A DNA stretch of 64,000 nucleotides from contig OZ010798.1 of NCBI GenBank assembly GCA_963932465.1, positions 20,222,918-20,286,917 of the forward strand, written 5' to 3'. The notes beneath the pieces were generated by a model. That model saw only the letters and a list, made by a program, of their open reading frames with translations. It ran no database searches and was not told the DNA's origin. Shown here piece by piece: positions 22,879 through 34,397 of the stretch (position 1 is its first letter; each line of letters begins with the position of its first letter). The translations under genes and the position numbers were made by a program. This stretch comes from Maratus speciosus. Taxonomy: Eukaryota > Arthropoda > Arachnida > Araneae > Salticidae.

Positions 22879-23500
22879 CTTATTTAACCTTTAACCGTTG
22901 TTAGAGGTCTCGCTGCTTTTTTTTCAGTTTTCACCAGTCAAATAGTTAAGACAGTTCTCAAATCCCCTACTAAACAACACGAAACTTTCTGACACATTCT
23001 TTGACACATTTTTAAACACAAAGTCCTAAAATTGGTATGCCTGACTATGACAGCGATTTTGAAAACGAAATAAGTGATGATAAATAAATTATTTATCGAG
23101 TTATAAGCTATTTTGGTCCCGTGACAATCGGTTTTTCTCTATACGCGGTGTCGCGTGCAGAAAATCGGTTCAAAGCGTCCCATTTGACAATATTTTTTGA
23201 ATGATCTTTTGCCAAACAAGTTGGAAATTGCAAGTCAAACGTGGTACTATAACTAGTTTTATAAATATTTTTTGCACCGCATAGTGTACTGAATGCATGT
23301 TTTAGTGCACTTCAGAAGTGCATATCCATTTCTTTCTGTTCGAAAGGCTGTAACATCATTAAAATGCACTTGAAATGATTTTTTTCCCGTACATTGGCCG
23401 TAATGTAACAGAAAACCTTTGATTCTCCCTGTCATTAAACTATACATCTGATTTCCATAAAATTTGAAATGACTCGACAAAATTTTGCAACAATTATATA

Positions 23501-24544
23501 CAGTGGACTCTCTCTATTCTGAACACTCATGGGACCGACTAAAAATGTTCAGATTACGGGGGTGTTCATTATAGAGGGAGATTGGGAAATGCATTAAACT
23601 ACTATGTATTGAGTTTATAGACTGTATAGAATACTTAGCCTGGTTAGACATGCAAGTTACCGAGATGGAGGTTCTGAATTTAGATTTGACGGATAATGCA
23701 ATGTCAAACTAAATTCAGTCGGACCTCTAATCTACCGTCTCATTTGTTTGTTTTTTTATTAAAAAAGTTTTACAAAACACACAAATACATATGTATGATA
23801 CATTACTTGGAAACATAATCGGTACATTACTTAAAAAAGTGGGAAATTTTAGTCTGTTTTTGCATTTTGTATGTTCGTGCAGTGTACATGTTATCTAGAT
23901 GTTTAAGAAGTGGAAAAGGTTGCGGGTGATATTCAGCCGTATAGTTCAACAGGTCTTCAATCTCCTGGCCATATTGCTTGAAGGTAATCGTGTTTCATCA
24001 GTCTCTTCTGATTCTGCTTCTTCTTCACTATCCTCTTCCTCCTCTTCAACATTGTTGTTGTCGCAAACCGGAAGGCTTCCGTCAGCTTTGAGATAAGCTA
24101 CATTAGTATGCAGCTCCTGTAGAATTGACACCAAGTCACTCATAGCTGTAGTTGCTTCTTGGTGCTCTATTCTTGATTGCTCATTCTCACAGGGGAATTT
24201 AGCTTTGTAGAAGCATCTTTGGATGATGTAGGGGGTTACTTCGTTCCAAGCCGTTGATATCCAGTGGACAGCATCCATGACGCTGACCTTCTTCATTAGT
24301 TCGGTTGATAATTGGGGAATTCCCCGAATTCTGATAGCAAACACACGTTCAGTTTACAGAGAGATGGGGTAGAATGGGATCAAAAGTAGCGTTCATAATA
24401 GAGGGGTGTTCAGATTAGAGGGTGTTCGGAATACAGAGAGTTCATCTTTTGTTAAGTCTATGTAGCTTTGCCGGGATCATCGGAATGTGTTCATAATACC
24501 GGGGTGTTCACATTAGAGAGTGTTCAGATAGAGAGAGTCCACTG
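23501..24544 (-). mobile_element. pogo/Tigger-type element, internally deleted
   Basis: TIRs CAGTGGACTCTCTCTATTCT (left) and CAGTGGACTCTCTCTATCTG (right, complemented) are flanked by TA at 23499-23500 and 24545-24546. GTTCAGATTA/GTGTTCATTATAGAG motifs repeat inside both ends. A transposase C-terminal fragment is encoded on the minus strand. At 1044 bp it lacks most of the transposase. The site without insertion can be read at about 61965-61990 (ATTTTATATATTAAATTTC). Confidence 0.85.
23946..24344 (-). pseudogene. Tigger/pogo transposase C-terminal fragment
   Basis: The 132-residue reading contains VSVMDAVHWISTAWNEVTPY then IIQRCFYKAKF, the conserved segment that follows the DDE domain in Tigger/Jerky-type transposases. 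It ends in a strongly acidic stretch (EEEEEDSEEEAESEE), also usual for these proteins. The HTH, CENPB and DDE regions are missing, so this is a fragment; the apparent start Met is not a true start. Confidence 0.85.
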
Positions 24545-24565
24545 TATTTAAAATTTCAGACCATT

Positions 24566-24785
24566 CACTGTAAAAAAAAGGGACTAAAAAACGGAGATTC
24601 TACTGGCAATCTTAGACGCCAGTACTGTTTCCGTATTTTTACGGAAAATTTTCCTCATAAATTACAGAAAGACGGAAATTTTTGTGTAATTTATGGGGAA
24701 AAATTTCCGTAAAAATACGGAAATAGTACTGGCGTCTAGATTGCCAGTAGAATCTCCGTTTTGTAGTCCCTTGTTTTCTACAGTG
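24566..24785. mobile_element. Palindromic MITE, family K, copy K1
   Basis: It starts CACTGTAAAAAAAAGGGACT and ends with the complement of CACTGTAGAAAACAAGGGAC. The arms are complementary over most of 220 bp (GATTCTACTGGCAATCT, ACGCCAGTACT and TTTCCGTATTTTTACGGAAA). It interrupts the phrase CCATT|CGGTTGGGTAG, intact at about 61985, with a 2-bp duplicated TT. Other copies: 29054-29296 and 35142-35355. It is non-coding. Confidence 0.75.
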
Positions 24786-25022
24786 TTCGGTTGGGTAGTT
24801 TTTGCTCTGTAATATGCGGACGGACAGACAGACAGATGGACCGAACGACGACTGTAAGTGCTACCATATTTATATAATTACGAACGCACCTAAAAATGAA
24901 AAACGCCTTTCGATTACATAGTTTCTGAATAACAACACCTGCCCCATTCATTCGTTTCTGAACAAAAATAAGTTTAAAAATGTATCAGAAAGTAGACCCT
25001 TTGGATTTGAGAACAGACTTAA

Positions 25023-26047
25023 CCCTTTGCATTGAAACATTCTCTACTGGAAAAAAGTTAACTAAGATGTGAGATTACATCTTTTGAAGCATAGAAAAAA
25101 TAATGAAAAAATTTAGAATTCAGAAATTAAAAAGATACGTTGACAAAAGTTGTTTGTTTCATATCTACAACAACAAAAGACGTATTATTACAAATATTGT
25201 AAATCTTCTAATACAAAACTGTAAAGTATACAATGAATAATCTTCATGTTTTCCACGAGTTTCACGTTACTGTGAATTAAATCAAAGTTGGGAGAGCAAT
25301 GTTCAAGATTTTGAATTTATATCATTTTTAAAGTCATTATAATTTCATGTATTATGTTTGAAGAAAAGTAGAATCGAAATGTTTTAATTTTGTGTTCTTC
25401 ATTTGTCAATAATCATCAACAAGAAATCCTTAGAACATATTATTGAAAATCCAATTATATACAAAATTTACACTATGTACATATTTATAGATGAAACACG
25501 AGGTTAATAATTGAAAATCACTTGTTTAAATATATATATATATATATTCCTCGCTGGGAATCCAAGATAATTAATTTATAAAATCAAGACATTTTATTTT
25601 CATTGTTCCTTCTAGAACTCATGATTTTAAAAACAATTAAAATTTCAGCAATTATTTTCTTCCATAAGAAGCCAAGAGAAACAATGCAGTTTACTTACTG
25701 CATTCAAGTTTTACATTACTACCAAACTAAAAAGAACAAGAAAAAAGTGTTTTTAATATTAATTCTCTAGTCAGACCACGTGATCTGGAGCCTACCGTCT
25801 GGTCAAGAGAGGAAGGGATTTGCGAAATATTCCACATTATATGAACTTTGTGAAAAATCTATTTCTCGATGTCTATGACTTTTTTAATTTCACTAAGTTC
25901 GGGTGTTTCATTTTAGCAAAAACCACGTGAAACTGCTCAAGGTAAATTAAATGTTGATATGAAAAATTAATTTACTGTCTCCGTCTGTTAGGGATTCTAC
26001 GAATAATTTGTATTTGTATTAACTGCAGAGTTAGAAGATATTATCAA
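25023..26047. other. Unassigned AT-rich DNA
   Basis: Short TA run near 25532-25550. No gene or element boundary recognised. Confidence 0.45.
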
Positions 26048-26471
26048 TTAAGAGTGTATTCGAAAAAATATTTTTCCACCTTCAACAGCTCGAAGTTTTC
26101 TGAGACATTTTCAGACTCATTTTTAAAAGTAAAAACATGAAACTTGCTGGAGTGATTTCTGAAGACATGTTTAACATGCCGTGTGATTTCATTTTCAGCT
26201 CAATTAATTAGAATTTGATTTTTAAACAATTATTTTCTCAGTATGACCATTTTTTTCATTCCCAGATCGCCCGCTTCGGAAAATTCGGTTCAAAACGTCA
26301 ACTTTGACAGCGTTTTTTACAGTATTTTCTGCATTTATCAAAAAATTAAGAAGCACGGCACATTATATAGTTTCTAAATAAAAGAATTTCTCAGTTTGAT
26401 GCGTTTGAGAGCAAAAATGAATTTTAAAATGAATCAAAAAATAAGCAGTTTGGATCGGAATACACCCTTAA
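26048..26471 (+). mobile_element. TTAA-flanked MITE, family B, copy B1
   Basis: Family B has ends TTAAGGGTGTATTCGAAAAA and GGAATACACCCTTAA and a ~420-bp body with CCTCAACAGCTCGAAATTTT, CAGACTCATTTTTAAAAGTA and TTCATTCCCAGATC. This copy starts TTAAGAGTGTATTCG. Internal blocks (a TTGACAG-type site, CATTTATCAAAAAAT, TAGTTTCTAAATAA, GCGTTTGAGAGCAAAAATGA) are shared at low identity with family A, so A and B look like sister families. Confidence 0.88.
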
Positions 26472-27155
26472 TAAAATTGTCTTTTAAAGCTCACTGTGGA
26501 AATATTATCTATTTTTGGGTATGTTGCAGATATGCAACAGGGTGATTACTTTCGTTATGCAACAGGGTTAACTGTTGTTAGCTGTCTCGCAGACCGCTGC
26601 TTTTTTTCAATTTTCTCAGTCTAACCTTTAACTTTCAGTTTAACCGCAGGCACTAGTAAAATTTTATTCGTTTGGATCCCTAATATCATCGATAACAGGA
26701 TTCCGAATAGGTGATCTTTGATTATAATACTATGGCATATCACTTTGATTAGAGAATAAAATGCACTTTACTACCAGAAATAAAGACGATTTCTTTTTAA
26801 AAAAAACTAGTTATATTGAAAACTATTTACAATATATACATGGAGACAGCACTCACACAAACATTATTACATCTGGTGACATTTATCGTCTTTTTAAAAA
26901 CGTCTACGTCTTTTCATTCCATTTTTGCGTCTACTACCTCATACCAGCACCAACACTCGAATTTTAAACTTCTTCTTGTCACTTCAGTTTATTTCCTTCG
27001 CAGCGTGTCTGTCGCCGACAGTCATTTGTTGTGCGCATGCGCTGCCGCTATCAGCATCAGAGTGGCTTTATTGCGGAGTTGTGATAAGCTAGCTCTGTGG
27101 GGTTTTGGGAAATGGGATCCCACAATACTGCTGTACATAAACAGTATCCCATGAA
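26472..27155. other. Unassigned DNA with GC-richer end
   Basis: Contains GGTATGTTGCAGATATGCAA near 26518, also found near 42203, probably part of a minor TTAA repeat. A GC-richer patch lies at about 27000-27120. No gene is recognised. Confidence 0.4.
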
Positions 27156-27316
27156 TTAACACGTTGAGTGCCACGGTGACTGACACTGAAGCTGAAAAAT
27201 TTACAATGTTTTAAGTAATTTTTAAGAAGGTATAATCCTCTAATAAATAAAAGGTAAGTGAATTTTAAATAAATTTTCAGTATTTACTTAAGACAATATT
27301 TATATATTTAGTTTTA

Positions 27317-27634
27317 CAGTGAAACCCGCTTAAGAAGTTTCCCAAGGGAGTGGAGGGGAAAAACTTCTTAAACGGGAAAACTTCTTAAACGGGAAATTAG
27401 CATTTTTTGAAAAAAAACATAGTTTAAATATTGATATTTAGAAGAGGGTTTATTTTACCTTAGTACAATAATACAAAGAGTACTTTCTATAAAATTGAGT
27501 TTTCTTAAGAAATTTAAATTAGTTTGCACACTTAAAAAATTAGCTAATAAAGTAAAAATACATAATTACCTTAGAAAATCTTTATTTAATCCAAGACAAG
27601 AAATTTCTCTTTAAGAGTGATTTGATATGTTTTT

Positions 27635-27674
<40 letters not shown>

Positions 27675-28573
27675 TTCGGTTATAGTTTTTAGTTTCTGTT
27701 TTTTTTTCGGCAACCTTTAATCAATAACTTTTCTTCCATAACTTCATATTTTCCTCTTTTCACATTTTTAATTTTACGAGATTTTCCAGAACAGTTTAAA
27801 ATGAGATCTCGTTTTGCTAGAATTCCATTCAGAGTAGCCACTGGTATGTTCAACTTCTTTGCAATTTCAACTCTTGTTGTTTTGGCGTTACTATCAACTT
27901 CTTTCAAAATTTTGATTTTGTTTTCAATTGACAAGGCTTTCCTTGTAATTGCCTTGCCCGACATTTTTGGGGAAAAAAAAACAGAATTTTTTGTCCGTGT
28001 ATTTTCTAACGAGAAAACTTTGATGTTATGCACTTTACACTGACTTAAAAACTGCGAAATGAATAAACCAAACGCAGATTTGGTACATTACACTTATGGA
28101 ATATAGTGGTGGGAAAGAATCTGTTGTAACTATTGAACTGAAAGAACCACCCATCGGTAGGGCGGAGCAATTCCCTTTTCTCTTATCAGTCACTATTGTT
28201 ACAGTGACGAGAGGCCCATCCTCTACCCACATTCCATTTCCATCAAACACGTTAAACAGATTTTAAGGTGAAATAGAGGTGACCACATCTGCTATCAGTC
28301 CTAAACATTGACCTTTTTGAATAGCAAAGAATAATAAAGAAAGCGATTTCAGCACAGAAAATAAAATAATAATCAAAAAGACAAAATAAACGAGCTTTGA
28401 AAGTAAAAATGGAAGGAAAAATAAAACTTTTTAAGCGAGAAAGAGTTTCGAACAAAACTTCTAAAACGAGTTATTTTAGTGTTGTAAGAATAAGAGAAAA
28501 ATGGGAATCGAAAATATAAACTTCTTAAACGGGAAAACTTCTTAAGCGGGAACTTCTTAAACGGGTTTTACTG
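27317..28573 (-). mobile_element. pogo/Tigger-type element, internally deleted
   Basis: TIRs CAGTGAAACCCGCTTAAGAA and CAGTAAAACCCGTTTAAGAA (right, complemented) are flanked by TA (27315-27316 and 28574-28575). Sub-terminal CTTCTTAAACGGGAAA motifs repeat two or three times at each end, probably transposase binding sites. A transposase N-terminal remnant is on the minus strand. The terminus family differs from that of 23501-24544 and 11279-12710, so three distinct pogo lineages occur here. Confidence 0.85.
27689..27964 (-). pseudogene. Tigger/pogo transposase N-terminal HTH fragment
   Basis: I take the Met at 27964 as the start because homology begins there: MSGKAITRKALSIENKIKIL, then KEVDSNAKTTRVEIAKKLNI and PVATLNGILAKRD. 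This is the psq/CENP-B-type helix-turn-helix of Tigger transposases. Reading stops after about 91 codons near a poly-A rich segment and no CENPB or DDE domain follows. The upstream 23 residues of the open frame are not part of the family. Confidence 0.85.
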
Positions 28574-28673
28574 TATATCACATTTTAGACCGTTAGTCAT
28601 CGGTGAATGACTCGTTCTAAAAGAACAGTTCAGTGTCAGTCACCGGTGACTGACTTGGCGCTTAACGTGTTAA

Positions 28674-29053
28674 TCCAGTGTTTTATTCACCTTCCGATTA
28701 AAGCGATCTCGGAGACCAGCACTGGCCCTAGCTTTACGACAACCTCGGTTACAGCAGTTAATGGTTAATGCTAATTTTAATTTAAAAAATATCGCAACTA
28801 TTTATTTTACTAATCTGTTATCTTCTGAAAAAAATATCATAAAACAGTCGAAATCGTGTGTGATTTTTTCCAAAGTGTTGCAATATAAAGGATTGTTGGT
28901 TTGGTTTGTTGGAGGGTGCTACTGTCATATTTTGTAAAAAAGGGTTAAAAAGATCGGAGCTCCCGCTTAAAGTGCAATCCGACACACTACAGACCGACCT
29001 ACTATATTTGTTATTTGGATTCGAAATCGGCACCCTTTGTCCAATATCCACTA
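28674..29053. other. Unassigned DNA
   Basis: No gene or clear boundary. CTCGGAGACCAGCACTGG near 28711 resembles nothing I can name. Confidence 0.4.
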
Positions 29054-29296
29054 CACTGTCTCTCAAATTGACAGAAAAAAAAAATTGTCAATTTTGGCGC
29101 CAGTGACAAAACGTTTAATTTACAGAAAATATCTGTAATTTTTCATTTAAAACAAATTTTCTTCAAAAAATATAGACTTTTTCTGTAAAAATTCGGAATC
29201 CACATTTTTTTAACTAGAAAAAAATTGTTGTTTTTTTTAACAGTTTTTTCTGTAAAAATTACACATTTTTTTTTTTTTTTTTTTTTTTTTTCAGTG
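29054..29296. mobile_element. MITE, family K, copy K2 (diverged)
   Basis: It begins CACTGTCTCTC and ends CAGTG after a poly-T run, flanked by TA at 29052-29053 and 29297-29298. It shares GGCGCCAGT with K1-like sequence and repeated ACAGAAAA/TTCTGTAAAAATT motifs, but the arms no longer pair well. Confidence 0.5.
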
Positions 29297-29336
29297 TAGA
29301 CAAGTAGGTAGAATACAATACAAAGGAAAAATATGC

Positions 29337-29740
29337 TTAAGTTCTCTGCTCAACAAACGCGAAACTTTCTGACTCATTTTTAAACGTAAAAGCACAAAAT
29401 TGGCAGGCCTGCAGACCATGGAAGCAATTTGGAATCGAAATGCGTTTACCATTTTTGATCAATAAATTACTTATCGAGTTTTAAGCAATTTATTGTAACG
29501 TGACGACCGGATTCCCACTTTTTTATAGCCTGTTTTTTCCTTTCGTCCGAAAATTTGGTTCAAAACGCTCACTTTGACAATACTTTCGAAAAAGTCTTTT
29601 GCGTTTATCAAAAAAATCGAAAATGTCTTTTAATGACATAGTTTTTGAATAACAGCTCGGCCCATGTCATGCGTTTCTGAACAAAATGAGTTAACAAATG
29701 AGTCATAAAGTTGATCTTTTGGATTTGAGAACAGCTTTAA
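29337..29740 (+). mobile_element. Family A element A3
   Basis: The left end is TTAAGTTCTCTGCTCAACAA (outermost bases diverged) and the right end TTGGATTTGAGAACAGCTTTAA. The body matches other family-A copies. The TA directly after its right TTAA is the target of the next element. Confidence 0.8.
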
Positions 29741-29742
29741 TA

Positions 29743-30799
29743 CCGGGTGAGCCAAAAGTTCGTTAAAACTTTAAAAACTCATAAAAAAGGAAGAAATTAT
29801 GATAAAGGAATGCGGTTTGCAAGAAATGGCTCACAAGGTAGTGAGATTTTTTTAGCAAAAAAAAAAAAAAAAAAAGAAAAGAAAAAAAAAGTAAAGTTGA
29901 AAAATTACATGTTGAGGGCGCTGACGACCCGAAACACAATGAGCAGGACAACAGTTGTGTTTTAGAATGTTCTGGAGGTCAAGTTGAACATTTGCTATTG
30001 GAAGAACAAATGAATGGAGCGTATTGTTGTCCTATTCATAGTATTTTGGGTCGTCAGCGCTCTCTACATTTGATTTTATAACTTTTTTAACCATTTTTCC
30101 AAATGGTTGATGTCCTCTGTCAGGGTAGGAAATCAAAAACATATCTGAAGCGTTTTATTGGTCGAATCCGCATTTTATTCGTTTTCTGATGGGTCTATAC
30201 AGTAATCTGTATTTTCCCTTTACTTTCAACAGAGATGGATACTTCTGTTGTCATGACAAAAAAGTAATAAAAACTACAAAAAAATTTATAACTCAGAAAC
30301 AAATTGAGATACAGCTTTCAAACAAATTGCATTTAAAAGTACATTTTTTTTCTATATACGACGGTGTAAAAAGTAATAGTGTAGGATGTTTAGAAGTTTA
30401 AGAATGAAATTTCATTTAAAATGTGTCGTCAGATGGAAAAGCCCTTTCCCGAACAGCCAATGAAATGCTTGGATAATACGTAAGTTTCAGAAAATCTGAG
30501 GAGTCGCAGGCGATTTTTGTCGCTTGCAATTTTTAAGTGTCACAACACTATTAATGTTTAATTCATGGCGTACGTAATGTATGATCAACTCCGTGCGATG
30601 TTTTATGTCTTAAATTTTAGTCTTTGAAAAAATCATTTTCCAAATGTCATTGTATTTTGTTAAATTGCCTTTTTTTTTCTTTGCTGCTTAAAAAATCCGA
30701 GTACCTCGTGAGCCTTTTGTTTCAAACCGCACTCCTTTATCATAATTTCTTCCTTTTTTAAGAGTTTTTAAAGTTTTAACGAACTTTTGGCTCACCCGG
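29743..30799. mobile_element. Mariner-like TIR element with nested hairpin
   Basis: ~100-bp TIRs start CCGGGTGAGCCAAAAGTTCG at both ends, flanked by TA (29741-29742 and 30800-30801). The TIRs also share AAAAAGGAAGAAATTATGATA. An inner inverted pair, GGGCGCTGACGACCCGAAAC near 29910 and its complement near 30050, forms a ~160-bp hairpin. The TA site and terminal sequence fit mariner. No transposase reading was found. Confidence 0.8.
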
Positions 30800-30896
30800 T
30801 ATTTCCTGAGTAGAAATACATATTTTTATTAGCTTATTTATATTGCTTGGAAATGCCTTTATCTAATTGATTTCATATTATACATACACACTCAGA

Positions 30897-32087
30897 AATG
30901 AATACTCGGATTTCACGAAATTTTCTTTGTTTTTGACGAAACTGTTTTTTGAGAAATGCTCCAAGCGAATATTTCGTCAAATTGATGAAATTACTTTCTT
31001 CACTTGCTTGACGATATAAATTTCCTCAAAAGTTTCGTCAAAAGAGGCTGGTGGTGCCATCTATCGAACAGTTTGGAAGCTCCTGTATTTATTGACCAGG
31101 GGAAGAAAAAATTCACTTTTCGTTTTCCTCGAGGTGATTCGAACTCGCGGCCATTGGCGTGGGAGACCCTTGCTCTTCCGACCTGACTATTGGGAACTTG
31201 TATGGATGTGCTTTTAGATTGATGTAATGAATTTTGCTGCGTGTTTATATTTTAATAAGGTAGATTGTAATTTTATCGGTGCTACTATAATTTCTGAAAG
31301 TTTTAAGTAAGGCTAATTTATTATTATGGTTATCTCATGATCAATGAATAATTATAATATGGCTTGATTAAATCATTTATTAGTGAAATATTCTTTGCTC
31401 AATGAATGGTTAGAATATGGTCTGGTTAATTTGTTGCTCACAAATAACGAATTGTGAAGTGCATATTGCGTGAGATTTTATCACTTTGAGTAGGTGGATA
31501 AGATTTTAGCGCTTTACTGTTTGTAAAGGGGAGAGGGATCAATTATGTTTATTTTTAATTTGATTGAAAACAGAATATACTTCTTAATAAATTTTTAAAA
31601 AAGATATCCTGGAGGTTTGAAATTTTATTGACCAAATTTTCTTTTTGAATGTTTTTGAAGAACACAGGTAATATATTCTTTTCAAATTAAAACATAACAA
31701 AAAACAACATAAATAAAAATAATAATAAGCATTCCTAAAAATTTTAACAGCTAAAAAGATAACCAATGAAAAAACAATAACTACCTATATGTCAGTATTT
31801 TCTGAAAAGCACTACAAAGTACTGTTTTAAAATAAATTATTACAGGACTAACATAAACAAGCAAATATCTGCTTGCTAAAATCGCAGGATTTGATGAGGT
31901 ACAGCAACTGTTTCCTTAAAATGCATTAAGTCTGACCGTGATTGGGGCAAAACTTTCGTCAAATATTTGAGAGTTTACGTTTTGTTAAAAGTCATGTGAT
32001 GTTGATAGGAAATGATCGGCAAAAACGACGAAATACAGCTCGAGGATTGCTGAATCGTCAAAAGTGAGAGTTTTATTTCTGAGAGTG
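30897..32087. mobile_element. TA-flanked TIR element holding a tRNA-like stretch
   Basis: Ends CACACTCAGAAATGAATA and CACTCTCAGAAATAAAAC (right, complemented) are flanked by TA (30895-30896 and 32088-32089). TTTCGTCAAA/TTTGACGA motifs repeat beneath both ends. It is 1.19 kb and non-coding. The superfamily is probably Tc1/mariner by TSD only. Confidence 0.65.
31120..31190 (-). repeat. tRNA-like fragment (decayed SINE head or tRNA pseudogene)
   Basis: On the minus strand it reads AGGTCGGAAGAGCAAGGG, TCTCCCACGCCAATGG then CGCGAGTTCGAATCACC. That gives a D-arm/A-box-like GTCGGAAGAGC and a clear B-box-like GAGTTCGAATC at suitable spacing. The acceptor ends do not pair, so it is not a functional tRNA gene. 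Confidence 0.5.
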
Positions 32088-33531
32088 TATTACGTCTCAA
32101 CGTGTTTTGGGGTCTGAACTTGTTAGTTTAATAAAAAAGACAGGCTGCCGCACTACCTTCCACGTTAGGCTGTTGAAGACACGTGATGCTCTTTTTCATG
32201 AAACTGTATTCTCGGATTCGAGCATCACGTGACTTAGGGGGTCTGAAAAAAAGAGACAGACGCTCCGCTGTGACCTCTTTCTCGTTAGCCTCAGAGTTTG
32301 GACTTCTTCTTCCCCTTGTCACACTGTGTTACACTTTGTGGGCCCTCCCTATATTTCTTGAGCAGGCTCAAATGGACTATATTCGAAATCTGGGTTCGAG
32401 GCTGAAAAAAGTTACGTGATACCGTTAATTTACCCAAAGAACTTCTATCAGATAAGAAGAGAAGCTGCTGCTTCCCCATGATCTGTTTCACAGGCTATCG
32501 GGGATTTACATTACGTCTACGGAGCTTTCCCTTCTTTACGCTAGAAGTTTTTACCTTGACCACGTGATCGTGACGTAGATGGAATATCCTCCATTAAGCC
32601 AAAGAGAAACTCAGGCCCTGGAATTTTTTCGGGGTCCCTTCTGATACTGTCACAAAAAGCTAAACATTTTTGATGCATTAGTGCGATTATATAAATTATT
32701 TAGAAAAATATATCGTTTATTTTTAATCTTAACCTACTCTAAAAAAGCAAAATATTGATTTCGGCCATTTTAAAATGTAGGAAAAAGAGAAAACTTAAAA
32801 AAGAATCGGAAAAGACGAAAAACAAACGTTGGATCGAATATTCGAAAAATATTTCTCTTTAATTATTAAATATTAATATATAGTTTATATATAAAAATAA
32901 AATAGAAAGGGAAAGCTGCCTTGAATATGTCATTATTTTTTCATATTTTCACGTATTTTCTTTTGAGAAGCGGATGCGCAAAATTGCGGTAAAACGGAAA
33001 ACTTGAAAACTGACATGTAATCGAGATCCAGTAAAATTTTTTTTAGGAAATATTAATATTTTTTAAATGACAGATATCGTTGAAATCGGTAAAGTAAGGC
33101 GAAGATTTTTGGTTTTTATTTATTTATTTATTTATTTGTAACTCTACAGGTGACTTGGCTATCGCGATTTCAAAAGGCAGCAAAGAGAAGTTTTCGCTTT
33201 CGCCTACGTAAAAATGTGAAGATCTGAGGATATACCCGCTAAGGCGCAGGCACAATCAGCAGAAACTTGCTACTCTGTGATATTTACTAGGGTTTTTAAT
33301 TACTACTTCGGCTACTGATGAAATTACCTCTACGTGCTCTATATTTATCTTGCCATCGCCAATAGACAGACAAACATTTTTCTTTTATTAATATAGATAA
33401 TCATTACAAAGTCAAAAGAGATTTAACATTTAAAATGCCAGCATTAAAAAAAAAAATCCGTACCAAATGTGGAGGGTACCAAAATCATGGACACCAGGTC
33501 CACTGACTAGTTTGACTATGCTTAAAGGCTA
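32088..33531. other. Unassigned DNA with a CACGTG hairpin
   Basis: An exact 12-bp inverted repeat, CACGTGATGCTC (32180-32191) and GAGCATCACGTG (32220-32231), is separated by 28 bp. TTTA runs lie at 33116-33136. No gene recognised. Confidence 0.5.
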
Positions 33532-33952
33532 TTCTCAACTGCTCTGTTCAACAAGCGCAAAACATTTTGACACATTTACACATTCATTTTTTAACGGAAA
33601 GATATTAAATTGAAAGGCTTGACTATGGAAGCGATTTGGAATCGAACTGTGTTTTCCATTTTTGGATCCATCAATTACCTATTGAATTGTAAGCGATTTT
33701 GATCACGTAACACGGCGACAAAGAAAATTTTCACCCTTCCTTGAATAGTTATTCTTCTTTCGCGTTCCGGTTCAAAATACCACTTTAACACTATTTTCTG
33801 AAAGATCTATTGCGTTTGCAAAAATAACGGCAAACACAGTTCGATCACGTAGTTTCTGAACAGCAACACCTGCTAGTTTCATGCATTTCGAACAAAAATA
33901 AATTAAAACTTATGTCAGAAAGTTGCCCTTTTGGATTTGAGAACAGCCTTAA
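33532..33952 (+). mobile_element. Family A element A4
   Basis: TTAAAGGCTATTCTCAACTG at the left and TTGGATTTGAGAACAGCCTTAA-type right end; standard family-A body. It is complete apart from a one-base insertion at the left terminus. Confidence 0.85.
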
Positions 33953-34369
33953 TCATTCCTGATACTCAATGTGACGTAATTATTGGAGGATCCCTTAATC
34001 CCAGAAGATGAAGAAGAAGAAGACGATAATTGGAAGGTCGACTGACGATAATGCGGGGGTCCACTAAAGTGCAGGCAGGGAATTGGCGGTTCTATCCGTC
34101 CCACAGGTGTCGCAAGTACGTTTTATGATGCGTAATAGTGATTTGGGATAAATATTGTTAGAACAATTGCAAAAATCATCGATAAGCAGCGACATAAGTG
34201 CGGGTTGAACGAGAGTTGATTACAGGCATCACAGAGATGGAGACCGGAGCCAAGTCGGCTCAACGTCGTTATTTTTATCGTCTCGCTGCCCTGTAATTGT
34301 CTTATAGGGGTAGCTCCGGCTAAAATGACAATGGTTATGATTTTAATATTTACTTGCAATAAAAACGTC
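33953..34369. other. Unassigned DNA
   Basis: Mixed composition with several GAAGAAGAAG and CGATAAT motifs. No gene or element recognised. Confidence 0.4.
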
Positions 34370-34397
34370 TAGGCTTACTGTTAAATGAAAATAAATA

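Larger units (their letters stand above)
22946..25022 (+). mobile_element. Family A element A2, split by a ~1.7-kb composite insertion
   Basis: The left part (22946 to about 23217, TTAAGACAGTTCTCAAATCC) and right part (about 24893-25022, ending TTTGAGAACAGACTTAA) are the two halves of family A. Between them is a unit related to about 61900-62085 (GACTCGACAAAATT, CATTCGGTTGGGTAGTT, ATTACGAACGCAGCTAAAAA). That unit in turn holds pogo element 23501-24544 and MITE 24566-24785. Confidence 0.75.
27156..28673. mobile_element. TTAA-flanked element with nested pogo
   Basis: Ends are TTAACACGTTGAGTGCCACG and the complement of TTAACACGTTAAGCGCCAAG; both continue into GGTGACTGACACTGAA. This sub-terminal layout with TTAA flanks fits a piggyBac-like non-autonomous element. 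Nearly all of its length is the nested pogo element 27317-28573; the host element itself is only about 260 bp. Confidence 0.75.

Noticed and set aside
27156..28673. LTR retrotransposon (inverted ends, internal ORF)
   Set aside because: The ends are inverted, not direct, and the ORF is a Tigger HTH from a nested pogo element.
31004..31186. 60-codon ORF ending RPLAWETLALPT
   Set aside because: This reading comes from the complement of a tRNA-like stretch; similar spurious peptides arise from tRNA-like repeats.
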